Source: JANLYQ01 sp031365725 (lineage in GTDB: Bacteria > Actinomycetota > Actinomycetes > JACCUZ01). From it: DNA of 64,000 bases. A program made the position numbers and the translations under genes. Positions within the stretch are counted from its first letter, which is position 1, and every line of letters starts with the position of its first letter. The DNA lies in assembly GCA_031365725.1 (NCBI GenBank), contig JANLYQ010000093.1, positions 1 to 64,000 of the forward strand. The letters run 5' to 3'. Positions 35,849 to 44,617 of the stretch are shown piece by piece. Under the pieces are notes generated by a model. It ran no database searches, was not told the origin of the DNA, and saw only the letters and a list, made by a program, of their open reading frames with translations.

Positions 35849-36424
35849 TCAGACCCGGACGGCCTCGGTCTCGACGTCGTCGAGGACCGCGTAGAGCAGC
35901 GCGAGCAGCACGTTCTTGACCGACTCCTTGTCGGTCGCGTCGCACGCCAGGATGGCCACATCGGACGGGATCTCCAGCCGGCGCCGGACGTCCTCGATCC
36001 TCGCGTGGTCGTCGCCGCTGGCGCGGTTCAGCGCCACGACGTACGGCACGTGGGCCATGGTCCGGAACGCGGCGAGGATGCCCTGCGCCTCGTCGACCGA
36101 GTCCTCACGGTCGGCGTCGACGAGCAGCAGGTAGCCGATCATCCCCTCGCCGAGGATCTCCCACATGAAGTCGAACCGGTCCTGACCGGGTGTGCCGAAC
36201 AGGTAGAGCACGAGGTCACGGTCGATGGTGATGCGGCCGAAGTCCATGGCCACCGTCGTCTCGGCCTTGCGGCGCCGGGTCGAGTCGGTGACGCCGCGCT
36301 CGGTGGAGAGCACGGTGATCTCGCTGATCGTGCGGATCAGCGTCGTCTTGCCGGCCGCGAACGGTCCGGTCACGACGACCTTCACGGCCTGGCCGCCGCG
36401 GCGGCGACCACGACTGGGTGCCAT
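35849..36424 (-). CDS. Small GTPase, CvnD/MglA-like
   Basis: A 191-residue Ras-like GTPase. The P-loop GPFAAGKTT is at residues 20-28, G3 is LFGTPGQDRFDFMWE, and the NKxD position is degenerate (VALNRAS), as in Streptomyces conservon CvnD proteins. In those conservons, the GTPase acts with a Roadblock protein. Here Roadblock and DUF4388 genes lie directly upstream, overlapping or 1 nt apart, next to pilB. An MglA-like role in placing or switching pili is plausible but unproven. Confidence 0.8.
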   Translation of the reverse strand: MAPSRGRRRGGQAVKVVVTGPFAAGKTTLIRTISEITVLSTERGVTDSTRRRKAETTVAMDFGRITIDRDLVLYLFGTPGQDRFDFMWEILGEGMIGYLLLVDADREDSVDEAQGILAAFRTMAHVPYVVALNRASGDDHARIEDVRRRLEIPSDVAILACDATDKESVKNVLLALLYAVLDDVETEAVRV

Positions 36425-37866
36425 CAGAGCCCCCTGACCCCGGCGATGAGCCGGAGCATCAGACTGCGGTTGACGTTGGGGTCGCGCTGAATGGCCGAGG
36501 CGGTCTCCGGGTCGGGCGCGGTCGCGGTGGCGCCGACGACGTCGCCGAGCCCGCCGCTCGAGCCGTGGTGGCTGCCGTGGTTGCCGCCGGCGGTGGGCGA
36601 CGGAGCGGACTGCACGTGCGTCTGACGTACGCCGGTGGGCCGGCCGGACTCGTCGAACTCCGCCTGCCGCTTGGGCAGGAACGGCTCAGGTCGGGCGGGC
36701 ACCACGTCGTGCGGGACGTGTGCACCGCCGAGCATCTGCGCGCCCACCGGCACGGCGCTCGCGTGCTCGTCCGCCTCGTCCTTCTCGTCTGTCTCGTCCT
36801 TCTTGCCGTGGTCGTCGTGGTCGTCGTGGTCTTCGTGGTCGTCGTGGTCGTCGTGGTCGTCGTGGTCGACCACCGGCGCACCGCCCTGCCCGGGCAGCTG
36901 GTCAGTAACGGCGCCATCGGCGTCGTCGGACTCGTCGGTCTCGTCGGTCTCGTCGGTCTCGGCGGTCTCGGCTGCGTCGTCGGACTCGGCAACCGCTCCG
37001 GCGTCGGCAGAGGGAGCAGCCGCAACGACCGGCGCAGCCTCCTCGATCACCGGCACGAACGGCGCTCCCTCGAGCGGCGCAAGCAGTCCCTGGCGACGTA
37101 CGACCACGGCGACGTGGTCGTCGCCCGCGTTCTCGTCACCGTCCTGCGGACGCACGGTGAGCAGGCCGCGCTGGACGAGTCCGGCGAGGGTGGAAACCAC
37201 CGCGTACTGACCGCTGCCGGTGAGGTCGACGAGCTCACCGACGGTGCGCCGGCCGTCGACAAGCGCGAGCAGGGACCACTCCTCGCGGCTGACGGCAGGG
37301 TCGCTGGGTAGCACGACCGGCATGGCGAGCACGGCCCGCGCGGATGGGACGACCTGCGAGACGGCATCCCAGGTGGCTTTGCGGCTCTCGGCTTCGGCCA
37401 GGACCGACTCGACGCTGATGGACACGCCGACGTCGTCAGGGTTGACCTCGTCGACGACGAAGGCGAAGTCGCCGTTGCGCCAGCGCAGCAGATCAAAGAC
37501 GGCGTCGACCGCCTGGTCGGTGGCGGCCTGCTTGAGCACGTCGGAGTCGAGCACGCCCTGGTCGAGCAGCGCGCGCACCACACCCACGCCGTCACCACTG
37601 GTCGCAGCGGCCACGGCAGCTGCGAGGGCGTCGTCCCCGACCGAGCCGCTGCCCACGAGCCGGCGAGCCAGAGGCTGCCGACTGCTGTCCGCGGACGCGC
37701 CGGTCACCTGGCCGGCATGGAAGTAGACGCTGCCCTCGGAGCCGGTCCCCACTTCGCCATCGGAGACACCGCGGGCGAGCAGCAGACTGCCGCCCTTCTT
37801 GGTGAAGCTCAGCAGCTGGAAGATGTCCGGCAGGCTGAACGCGTCGAGCGATCCTTCGAGCTTCAT
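36424..37866 (-). CDS. DUF4388-domain protein with acidic/His repeat region
   Basis: A 480-residue protein. The first about 110 residues form a DUF4388 domain (MKLEGSLDAFSLPDIFQLLS). A DNA-binding-like winged segment follows (SLLALVDGRRTVGELVDLTG). Then comes a long acidic, low-complexity part with DHDDHD repeats (encoded by a 9-bp direct repeat at about 36808-36868). The C-terminus ends NVNRSLMLRLIAGVRGL. DUF4388 proteins are tied to polarity and gliding regulators such as those near MglA. The His/Asp tract might bind metal ions. Start codes one base after the Roadblock stop. Confidence 0.75.
   Translation of the reverse strand: MKLEGSLDAFSLPDIFQLLSFTKKGGSLLLARGVSDGEVGTGSEGSVYFHAGQVTGASADSSRQPLARRLVGSGSVGDDALAAAVAAATSGDGVGVVRALLDQGVLDSDVLKQAATDQAVDAVFDLLRWRNGDFAFVVDEVNPDDVGVSISVESVLAEAESRKATWDAVSQVVPSARAVLAMPVVLPSDPAVSREEWSLLALVDGRRTVGELVDLTGSGQYAVVSTLAGLVQRGLLTVRPQDGDENAGDDHVAVVVRRQGLLAPLEGAPFVPVIEEAAPVVAAAPSADAGAVAESDDAAETAETDETDETDESDDADGAVTDQLPGQGGAPVVDHDDHDDHDDHEDHDDHDDHGKKDETDEKDEADEHASAVPVGAQMLGGAHVPHDVVPARPEPFLPKRQAEFDESGRPTGVRQTHVQSAPSPTAGGNHGSHHGSSGGLGDVVGATATAPDPETASAIQRDPNVNRSLMLRLIAGVRGL
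36808..36868. repeat. 9-bp repeat tract encoding Asp-His-Asp
   Basis: About seven copies of GTGGTCGTC in direct order, one altered (CTTCGTGGTC), on the plus strand. The minus strand reads DHD repeats inside the DUF4388 protein. Confidence 0.85.
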
Positions 37867-37867
37867 C

Positions 37868-38392
37868 TCAGCTCCAGCCAGGGGACTCAGGCGCCGGGTC
37901 GGTCAGGTGCAGTCCCTGCGGTGCGGGCGCGACGACCTGCAGGGGCAGCGGCGCGGCCAGGTCCTCGACCAGCTCGTAGGCCAGCTCGACCCGCAGAGCG
38001 GCGGCGACCGCAGCGGCAGCCCGGCGTACCTCGAAGAGCATCAGACCCACCTTCGCACCCTTGGCGGCGACGGCCACGAGGACCGCCTCGTCGTCAGCCG
38101 AGATCAGGAAGACGGTGCCGTTCTCGCCCTCGACGTAGACCTGGGACAAGGCGCCGCGACCGAGGCCCTCGGCGGCCCGCTCGCCCAGCGACAGCAGGGC
38201 GGCGCTCATCGCGGCGACGCGGTCCTCGTCCATGCCGGCGGGCAGGGCCGAGGCCATCGCGAGGCCGTCGAAGGACACGATCGAGGCGGCCTCGATCTCG
38301 GGGACCTGACCGACGAGCTCGGTCAGGATGCGGTCCAGGCGGCCGGACCGCCCGGTGCCGGACGCGGACTGGTCGCCGTACGCTTCGCTCAT
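37868..38392 (-). CDS. Roadblock/LC7-domain protein
   Basis: A 174-residue protein with one Roadblock/LC7 domain at about residues 17-135 (LDRILTELVGQVPEIEAASIV, ISADDEAVLVAVAAKGAK). The C-terminus is proline-rich and disordered. Roadblock proteins act as GTPase-activating or scaffold partners of MglA/CvnD GTPases. The downstream genes give it that partner. Start ATG at 38392 follows a 150-nt gap after aroE in which I see only short GC hairpins. It is the first gene of a module leading into the pilus operon. Confidence 0.82.
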   Translation of the reverse strand: MSEAYGDQSASGTGRSGRLDRILTELVGQVPEIEAASIVSFDGLAMASALPAGMDEDRVAAMSAALLSLGERAAEGLGRGALSQVYVEGENGTVFLISADDEAVLVAVAAKGAKVGLMLFEVRRAAAAVAAALRVELAYELVEDLAAPLPLQVVAPAPQGLHLTDPAPESPGWS

Positions 38393-38542
38393 CGTTCCAC
38401 CGCTCGTCTCGTGCCGGGTGCAAGGGCCTGCGGGCCGGCGCGCCTCGGGGGCGCACCAACGCCGTCCTTGCTGGCATCGGCCGTCGGGGGCAATCCCTTG
38501 AGCGCGACGCGCGGGACCAGCGAGACCAGCCGCACCCGAGCG

Positions 38543-39409
38543 CTATCCGGAGCGCAGAGCACGCTCCCCCGCAGCCCGCAGGACCGGCACGAGGGCGGCC
38601 GGGTCGGCGACGATGCCGGCCTCGGCCGTCATCGCGGCGACCTGCAGCACCGCTTGGTGCACCAACAGGTCGAGCCCGTCGATGACCGGGCCACCAGCCG
38701 CACTCCAGGCGGCGGCCAGCGCCGTCGGCCACGGGTCGTAGAGCACCTCGAACAGCGTGCCCGGCCGATTCGGGATCCGGCCGCCGGCCAAAGCATCGGT
38801 GGCCCCCGCCACGACGGTGCTCACCACCAGCGGTGCGCCGAGACCGTCCGCCGCGTCTGCCCAGGGCAGCACCCCCACGGCCACGCCGTACGCCGCCGCC
38901 ACCGCTGCCAACCCGGGGCCGCTGGCCGGATCGCGCACGTAGGCCGTCACGTCGGTGGTCACCGACGCGAGGGCCGCCAGCGCGGAGCGCGCCGTCGCTC
39001 CCCCACCGAGCACGACCGCCCGCGAGACCGAGGTGATCCCGTGCTGGGCGAGAGCCGCGACGAGCCCGGGCACGTCGGTGTTGTCACCGGCGCGGCGTCC
39101 ACCGGCGAGCAGCACCGTGTTGGCCGCGCCGACCGCGTCGACCACCGGCGTCGTCGAGTCCAGCAGCGGCAGCACGGCCGCTTTCAACGGCATGGTCAGC
39201 GAGAGTCCGACCCAGGTGTCGTCCAGCCCGTCGAGGAAGGCCGCCAGGTCCTGCTGGCCGACGTCGTGCGCGCCGTAGGACCAGCCCACCAGACCGAGGG
39301 CGTCGTAGGCCGCCTGGTGCAGGGTCGGCGACAGCGAGTGCGCCACCGGTGAACCGAGCACCGCCGCTCGGTGCATGCTGCCAGCTGCGCCCCCGCTCTG
39401 CTCGCTCAC
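38543..39409 (-). CDS. aroE: Shikimate dehydrogenase
   Basis: The 288-residue NADP-dependent enzyme reduces 3-dehydroshikimate. The substrate motif GSPVAHSLSP is at about residues 19-28, the catalytic lysine is in TMPLK, and the AANTVLL and DNTD motifs carry the other active-site residues. The nucleotide-binding loop reads VLGGGATARSALAAL. Start is a GTG at 39409 overlapping the mltG stop by four bases. An in-frame ATG at 39376 (MHRAAVLG) is a good alternative. It is split from the rest of the aro genes by the pilus locus. Confidence 0.93.
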   Translation of the reverse strand: MSEQSGGAAGSMHRAAVLGSPVAHSLSPTLHQAAYDALGLVGWSYGAHDVGQQDLAAFLDGLDDTWVGLSLTMPLKAAVLPLLDSTTPVVDAVGAANTVLLAGGRRAGDNTDVPGLVAALAQHGITSVSRAVVLGGGATARSALAALASVTTDVTAYVRDPASGPGLAAVAAAYGVAVGVLPWADAADGLGAPLVVSTVVAGATDALAGGRIPNRPGTLFEVLYDPWPTALAAAWSAAGGPVIDGLDLLVHQAVLQVAAMTAEAGIVADPAALVPVLRAAGERALRSG

Positions 39410-40518
39410 TTGCCGGAGTTGACCTGCGCGCGGATCTTCAGGAACTCCTGATAGCTGTTGGTGAACTTGGTGGTGCCAGCGTTGTCGACAGTGATGAAGT
39501 AGAGCCAGTCACCCGGTGTCGGATTGACCGCCGCGGTCATCGCGGCCACGCCGGGTGAGTCGATCGGTGCCGGCGGCAACCCGCTGTGCTTGTAGGTGTT
39601 GTAGGGCGAGTCGGCACCGAGGTCCTGGTAGGTCACAATCGTCTTGTCGGCCTTCAACGCGTAGTTGACGGTCGAGTCGAACTGCAGCGGCATGCCGGCC
39701 TTGAGCCGGTTGTAGACCACCCGCGCCACCTTGCCGAAGTCCTCGGGCTTGCGGGCCTCGGCCTCGACGAGGCTCGCGATGACGAGGATCTCCTCAGGTG
39801 TCCGGTTGGTGCGCGCCACCCCCACCTTGTCGGCGGCGACGGCATAGGCCGAGAACAGCTGCGTGAGCACCGAGTCGACGTCGGCGTCCGGCGGCACGTC
39901 GTACGTCGCGGGGAACAGAAAGCCCTCGGGGTTGCCCTTGGCATAGGCCGGCAGGCCGAGCTTGGCGCTCCGCTGCTTGATGGCTGCCTTGTAGTCCTTG
40001 AGCGGGAGCTTGGTGTCCTTCACGAGCCGGGCCAGGGTCTCGTCGAGGCGCAGACCCTCGGGCAGGGTGACGCGGGACTGCACCCGGGCAGACGGGTCCA
40101 GGACGGTGGCGAGGGCGTCGGCTGCCGGCATGCGGCTCTGCAGCTGGTAGAAGCCCGGCTGCAGCTTGTTGGCGTCGGGGTTGGCGAAGGCCGCGGTGAG
40201 GAACGCCTTCTCGCTCTTGACGACACCCTCGGCGACCAGGGTCTTCGCGAGCTCTGCGGAGGTGTCGCCCTGCTTGATCTCGATGATGACCTTGCCGGAA
40301 CCGGGCCCGGCATAGTCGGGTGCCGCGGCGCTGCTGAACAGATGCTTGACCTTGGTCAGACCGCCGAAGGCGAAGACCGCACCGCCGCCGACGATGCCCA
40401 CCACGAGCAGCAGGGCCAGCAGGACCGCGAGTGCCCCCTTGCCGCGGCCACCCTTGCGGCGGCGGCGCCGGCGTCGGCGCGCGGTCTCCTCCTCCGACCA
40501 GACAGAGAGATCGGTCAT
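39406..40518 (-). CDS. mltG: Endolytic murein transglycosylase MltG (YceG-like)
   Basis: A 370-residue membrane-anchored enzyme that cuts nascent peptidoglycan. The N-terminal tail is arginine-rich (RRRRRRRRKGGRGKG), followed by one membrane helix at about residues 28-51. A LysM-like domain and the YceG domain follow. The catalytic glutamate is in ILVIASLVEAEARK. The motif PYNTYKHSGLPPAPI is conserved. ATG at 40518 overlaps the ruvX stop. Part of the alaS-ruvX-mltG-aroE group. Confidence 0.94.
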   Translation of the reverse strand: MTDLSVWSEEETARRRRRRRRKGGRGKGALAVLLALLLVVGIVGGGAVFAFGGLTKVKHLFSSAAAPDYAGPGSGKVIIEIKQGDTSAELAKTLVAEGVVKSEKAFLTAAFANPDANKLQPGFYQLQSRMPAADALATVLDPSARVQSRVTLPEGLRLDETLARLVKDTKLPLKDYKAAIKQRSAKLGLPAYAKGNPEGFLFPATYDVPPDADVDSVLTQLFSAYAVAADKVGVARTNRTPEEILVIASLVEAEARKPEDFGKVARVVYNRLKAGMPLQFDSTVNYALKADKTIVTYQDLGADSPYNTYKHSGLPPAPIDSPGVAAMTAAVNPTPGDWLYFITVDNAGTTKFTNSYQEFLKIRAQVNSGK

Positions 40519-41048
40519 CGGCTGGGTCTCCTGCTCGTGTCGTGCGGCCCCCGGTCGACGTTCCCTGCTCGGACTTCGTGTGCGTCGTGTGCGTCATTGG
40601 CCGGATCCACGACCCGGCCCGGCGGGCGTCCCGAGGCTCGTTCAGCGTCCAGGGCGCTCTGCAAGATGATGACAGCAGCTGCCTGATCGATCACGCTGCG
40701 GCCTTTGCGCGTGTCTACCCCGCTGGCGTGCAGCCCACGCTGGGCCGCCGAGGTCGAGAACCGCTCGTCGACCAGCCGGACCGGCACCGAAACCAGTGCT
40801 GCGAGCTCGACGGCGTATGCCTGCGCAGCTCCGGCGGCCGGCCCCGGCCTGCCGGACAGCGACGTCGGCAGCCCGACCACGACCTCGATCGCCTCGCGTT
40901 CGGCCACCAGCCCGGCCACGGCGGCGAGGTCACCACGGCCGCGCTGCAGGGTCTGCACCGGCGTGGCGAGGATGCCGGCGGGGTCGCAGCCGGCGACACC
41001 GACGCGCACCGACCCGACGTCGACCGCCACCCGCGTGCCGACTCTCAC
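40515..41048 (-). CDS. ruvX: Holliday junction resolvase-like protein (YqgF/RuvX)
   Basis: A 177-residue RNase H-fold protein. The opening VAVDVGSVRVGVAGCDPAG has the first acidic residue. VVVGLPTSLSGRPGPAA and VRLVDERFSTSAAQRGLHASG, followed by KGRSVIDQAAAVIILQSAL, complete the family. It is assigned to pre-16S rRNA processing or recombination in other bacteria. The last about 40 residues are an extension with DAHDAHEVR. GTG at 41048 overlaps the alaS stop. Confidence 0.9.
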   Translation of the reverse strand: MRVGTRVAVDVGSVRVGVAGCDPAGILATPVQTLQRGRGDLAAVAGLVAEREAIEVVVGLPTSLSGRPGPAAGAAQAYAVELAALVSVPVRLVDERFSTSAAQRGLHASGVDTRKGRSVIDQAAAVIILQSALDAERASGRPPGRVVDPANDAHDAHEVRAGNVDRGPHDTSRRPSR

Positions 41049-43759
41049 GCGCTGCCGGTCACCCGCTGGCCGACCGTGTGCTCGATCAGCCGCAGGGCCT
41101 CGTCGACCTTGCTGGGGTCCGTGCCGCCGCCTTGAGCGACGTCGTCCTTGCCACCTCCGCCACCGCCGAGCACACCAGCGGCAGCCTTGACGAGGTCACC
41201 GGCCTTGACGCCCCACTCGCGGCCGCGCTCGTTGACAGCCACCACCAGGACCGGCCGGTCGTTCGTGACCGCGATCATCGCCACGGCCGCCGGTCGCTCG
41301 AAGGGGAACCGCCCGCGCACGTCGAGCACCAACCGGCGCAGGTCATCGGCCACGGTGCCGTCGGGCGCGCGGTGGGCGACCACCGCGACACCGAAGACGT
41401 CGACCGGTGCAGCCGCGACGTCAGCCGCCGCCTCGAGCACCTGCGCCGACCGCACCCGTTCGAGGTCCTTCTCGACCTCGCGCAGCCGCTCGGTGAGGGC
41501 ACCCACCCGGTCCGGCAGCTCCTCGGGACGCACCTTCAGGGTGTCGGTGAGCTGCGCGACCAGCGCATGCTCGCGAGCCAGGAAGCGGTAGGCGTCGGCA
41601 CCGACCAGCGCCTCCACCCGACGCACGCCGGCTCCGATCGAGGCCTCGCCGAGGATCTTGACGACGCCGAGCTGCCCGGAGCGCAGCGCGTGAGTGCCGC
41701 CGCAGAGCTCGCGGGCCCAGTCGCCGACCGAGACCACCCGCACCTGGTCGCCGTACTTCTCGCCGAACAGCGCCATGGCACCGGCCGCACGAGCCTGGTC
41801 CTGGGTCATCACCTCGGCCCGCACCGCGAGGTCGGCGGCGAGCACCTCGTTGACCTCCTGCTCGACGTCGGTGAGGACGCTGGGAGGTACGGCGGTGGGC
41901 GAGGCGAAGTCGAACCGGAAGCGACCCGGGGCGTTCTCGGAGCCGGCCTGGGTGGCGGTCTCACCGAGAGCCTGCCGGAACGCCTTGTGCACCAGGTGCG
42001 TGGCGGTGTGGGCCCGGCTGATGGCCCGGCGGCGTTCGACGTCGACGGCGGCGATGACGGTGTCGCCGCGAGCCAGCTCACCGGTCAGGATGCGGCCACG
42101 GTGCACGACGACCCCGGGCACCGGTGTCTGCACGTCGTGCACCTCGATCTCGGCGCCGCTGGTGGTGCGCAGCCGCCCCTGGTCGGCGAGCTGCCCGCCG
42201 CCCTCGGCGTAGAACGGGGTGCGGTCGAGCACGACCTCGACGTCCTGGCCCTGCCGCGCAGCGGCAACGGCCATCCCGTCGACCAGGATGCCGAGCACGC
42301 GTGACTCGCTGACGACGTCGTCGTACCCGGTGAAGACGTTGGGTCCGCTCGCGTCGACGATCTCGCGATAGCTCGACATGTCGGTGTGGCCGGACTTCTT
42401 CGCCTTCGAGTCGGCCTGGGCCCGCTCGCGCTGCTCACGCATGAGGCGCCGGAAACCGTCCTCGTCGACCGACACGCCCTGCTCGGCGGCCATCTCGAGG
42501 GTCAGGTCGATCGGGAAGCCGAACGTGTCGTGCAGCGCGAAAGCCTTCTCGCCGCTCAAGGTCGGGGTTGCTGCCGTGGTCCCCACCGTTGCCGGAGTCG
42601 CGTTCTTGACGTCACGGACAGCCGTGTCGAGGATCGTCGTACCGGCTCGCAGGGTCTGCCGGAAGATCTCTTCCTCGGCGTAGGCCAGGGTCGAGATGCG
42701 GCCGAACCCGGTGGCGAGCTCGGGATAGGACGCGGACATGGCGTCGCGGCTGATCGGCAGCAGCTCGGGCAGCACCGGGTCCTCGACCCCGAGCAGGCGC
42801 ATGGAGCGCACGACGCGACGCAAGAGCCGGCGCAGCACATAGCCGCGGGCCTCGTTGGCGGGGCTGACGCCGTCGTTGATGATCATCAACGCGCTACGAA
42901 CGTGGTCGGCGACGATCCGCAGGCGTACGTCGTCAGCCTCGCCGCCGATGGCGCCGTAACGCTTGCCGGCCAGGCCCGCCGCGTGATCGAGGACGGGGAA
43001 GACCTCATCGATCTCGTAGACGTTGTCGACGCCTTGCAGCAGGCAGGCGACCCGCTCGAGACCCATGCCGGTGTCGATGTTCTTGGCCGGTAGGTCGCCG
43101 GCGATGTCGAAGTCGACCTTGCTGCGGACCTCGCTGAGCACCGACTGCATGAAAACGAGGTTCCAGATCTCGAGGAACCGCTCCTCATCGACCACCGGGC
43201 CGCCGTCGGGGCCGTGCTCCGGGCCGCGGTCGACATAGATCTCGCTACACGGGCCGCCGGGCCCGGGGACCCCCATGTGCCAGTAGTTGTCGGCCAGGCC
43301 ACGGCGCTGGATGCGCTCCTCAGGCAGGCCGGCGACCTTGCGCCAGAGGTCGAAGGCTTCGTCGTCGTCGTGCAGGACGGTGACCCAGATCGAGTCGGGG
43401 TCGAAGCCGAGCAGGCCGTCGGTCTGCGAGCCGGTGACCAGCTCCCAGGCCAGCTCGATGGCGCCTTCCTTGAAGTAGTCGCCGAAGGAGAAGTTGCCGT
43501 TCATCTGGAAGAACGTGCCGTGCCGGGTGGTCTTGCCGACCTCGTCGATGTCGAGGGTGCGCAGGACCTTCTGCACGCTGGTGGCGCGGGCGTAGGGCGG
43601 GGTCTCCTGGCCGAGCAGGTAGGGCTTGAAGGGCACCATGCCGGCGTTGACGAACAGCAGGTTCGGGTCGTCGAGCAGCAGGCTGGCGCTGGGCACGACG
43701 GTGTGGCCGCGGTCGCCGAAGAACTGCAGCCACCGACGCTTGATCTCGGCGGTCTCCAT
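41045..43759 (-). CDS. alaS: Alanyl-tRNA synthetase
   Basis: The 904-residue class II synthetase charges tRNA-Ala. It starts METAEIKRRWLQFFGDRGHT. The aminoacylation domain includes PYARATSVQKVLRTLDIDEVG and EIYVDRGPEHG. The editing domain has the zinc-binding motif HTATHLVH, then CGGTHALRSGQLG. The C-Ala domain ends with a glycine-rich GGGGGGKDD segment, typical of the family. Start ATG at 43759 shares a base with the upstream stop. Confidence 0.97.
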   Translation of the reverse strand: METAEIKRRWLQFFGDRGHTVVPSASLLLDDPNLLFVNAGMVPFKPYLLGQETPPYARATSVQKVLRTLDIDEVGKTTRHGTFFQMNGNFSFGDYFKEGAIELAWELVTGSQTDGLLGFDPDSIWVTVLHDDDEAFDLWRKVAGLPEERIQRRGLADNYWHMGVPGPGGPCSEIYVDRGPEHGPDGGPVVDEERFLEIWNLVFMQSVLSEVRSKVDFDIAGDLPAKNIDTGMGLERVACLLQGVDNVYEIDEVFPVLDHAAGLAGKRYGAIGGEADDVRLRIVADHVRSALMIINDGVSPANEARGYVLRRLLRRVVRSMRLLGVEDPVLPELLPISRDAMSASYPELATGFGRISTLAYAEEEIFRQTLRAGTTILDTAVRDVKNATPATVGTTAATPTLSGEKAFALHDTFGFPIDLTLEMAAEQGVSVDEDGFRRLMREQRERAQADSKAKKSGHTDMSSYREIVDASGPNVFTGYDDVVSESRVLGILVDGMAVAAARQGQDVEVVLDRTPFYAEGGGQLADQGRLRTTSGAEIEVHDVQTPVPGVVVHRGRILTGELARGDTVIAAVDVERRRAISRAHTATHLVHKAFRQALGETATQAGSENAPGRFRFDFASPTAVPPSVLTDVEQEVNEVLAADLAVRAEVMTQDQARAAGAMALFGEKYGDQVRVVSVGDWARELCGGTHALRSGQLGVVKILGEASIGAGVRRVEALVGADAYRFLAREHALVAQLTDTLKVRPEELPDRVGALTERLREVEKDLERVRSAQVLEAAADVAAAPVDVFGVAVVAHRAPDGTVADDLRRLVLDVRGRFPFERPAAVAMIAVTNDRPVLVVAVNERGREWGVKAGDLVKAAAGVLGGGGGGKDDVAQGGGTDPSKVDEALRLIEHTVGQRVTGSA

Positions 43760-44082
43760 CAGATCCGGCTCCTCGGCTGGGTGTCACGGCGGTCATGGTG
43801 GGTGCTGGCCGGGTGCGCGAGCAGGTCGGCGGCTTCGGCGGGGGTGAGCGCGTCGTGCTCCGGCGCCATGCCGAGTGCCTCGCGCAGGGCGGTCTCGCGC
43901 TCACCCATGGCGGCAAGCACCTCGTCGGCGAAGGCGCGGACGGTGGCGGTCAGCCCGCTGGCGTGCTGGCCGGCGCGCTCGGTGAGCCCGGCCGGGCTGT
44001 AGGCGTGCAGGGTCGCCTGCACCTTGCGGGCGGCATAGATCCCGGCGGCCGCCCCGAGGGCGACCCAGACGAGGCGACGCAT
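43759..44082 (-). CDS. DUF6167-like small membrane-anchored protein
   Basis: A 107-residue protein beginning MRRLVWVALGAAAGIYAARK, a short N-terminal hydrophobic anchor, then a helical region (GLTERAGQHASGLTATVRAF) and a charged tail. It resembles the DUF6167 proteins that sit between a DUF948 gene and alaS in many actinobacteria. The function is unknown. ATG at 44082 overlaps the previous gene's stop, and the stop overlaps alaS, so it is coupled on both sides. Confidence 0.75.
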   Translation of the reverse strand: MRRLVWVALGAAAGIYAARKVQATLHAYSPAGLTERAGQHASGLTATVRAFADEVLAAMGERETALREALGMAPEHDALTPAEAADLLAHPASTHHDRRDTQPRSRI

Positions 44083-44513
44083 CAGCCGGCGCTCCGCCGC
44101 TTCGCAGCCCGGGCCCCCGCCTGCTCGGCGCGGGTCTGGTCGGCGACCTTGCGCCGGGTGCGCGAGCCCGGCCGGTCGGCAAGAGCGCTGCGCACGCCGT
44201 AGGAGAACGCCGCGACCTTGACCACCGGTCCGCCGACGGTGGCAGCGAGCAGCGCGGTCATCGCCGAGACGTTGGTGGTCGCTGCGGCGACGTTGCTGGT
44301 GATGGTGTCGACCCGGACCAGCTGGGCGTTGGTCGTGGTCACCGTGCTGGTGACCTCCGACAGCAGCGGCACGGTCTCGTCGGACACGCCCTTGATGAGG
44401 CTGCGGGTCTCGTCCAGCACCCCGCCCAGCTTGACCAGCGGGATGGCCAGCACCCCCACCAGCAGCACGAACGCGATCGCTGCGATGAGCCCGGCCACGT
44501 CTCCTACAGACAT
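44082..44513 (-). CDS. DUF948-domain membrane protein
   Basis: A 143-residue protein with one N-terminal membrane helix (about residues 8-28), then a coiled-coil-like stretch (LDETRSLIKGVSDETVPLLSEV) typical of DUF948, and a basic C-terminus. It is the first gene of the DUF948-DUF6167-alaS-ruvX-mltG-aroE operon. Its job is not known; the company of cell-wall gene mltG hints at an envelope role. The upstream 104-nt gap may contain its promoter. Confidence 0.75.
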   Translation of the reverse strand: MSVGDVAGLIAAIAFVLLVGVLAIPLVKLGGVLDETRSLIKGVSDETVPLLSEVTSTVTTTNAQLVRVDTITSNVAAATTNVSAMTALLAATVGGPVVKVAAFSYGVRSALADRPGSRTRRKVADQTRAEQAGARAAKRRSAG

Positions 44514-44617
44514 GCGTCGACCCTACCGCCCCACCCTCAAGATCCTTTGTGCGCCGACCCACCGCCTGCGCTGGTGAGCCGCGGTCCCACGTGCGGCGCC
44601 CGCGTCCCTCGTGCAGT

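Noticed and set aside
36720..36908. Plus-strand protein rich in Arg/Gly opposite the DUF4388 gene
   Set aside because: It is the mirror reading of the Asp-His repeat in a recognised minus-strand gene.
41045..43759. Possible truncation of alaS editing domain
   Set aside because: Both HTATHLVH and CGGTH motifs and a full C-Ala region are present; length is normal.
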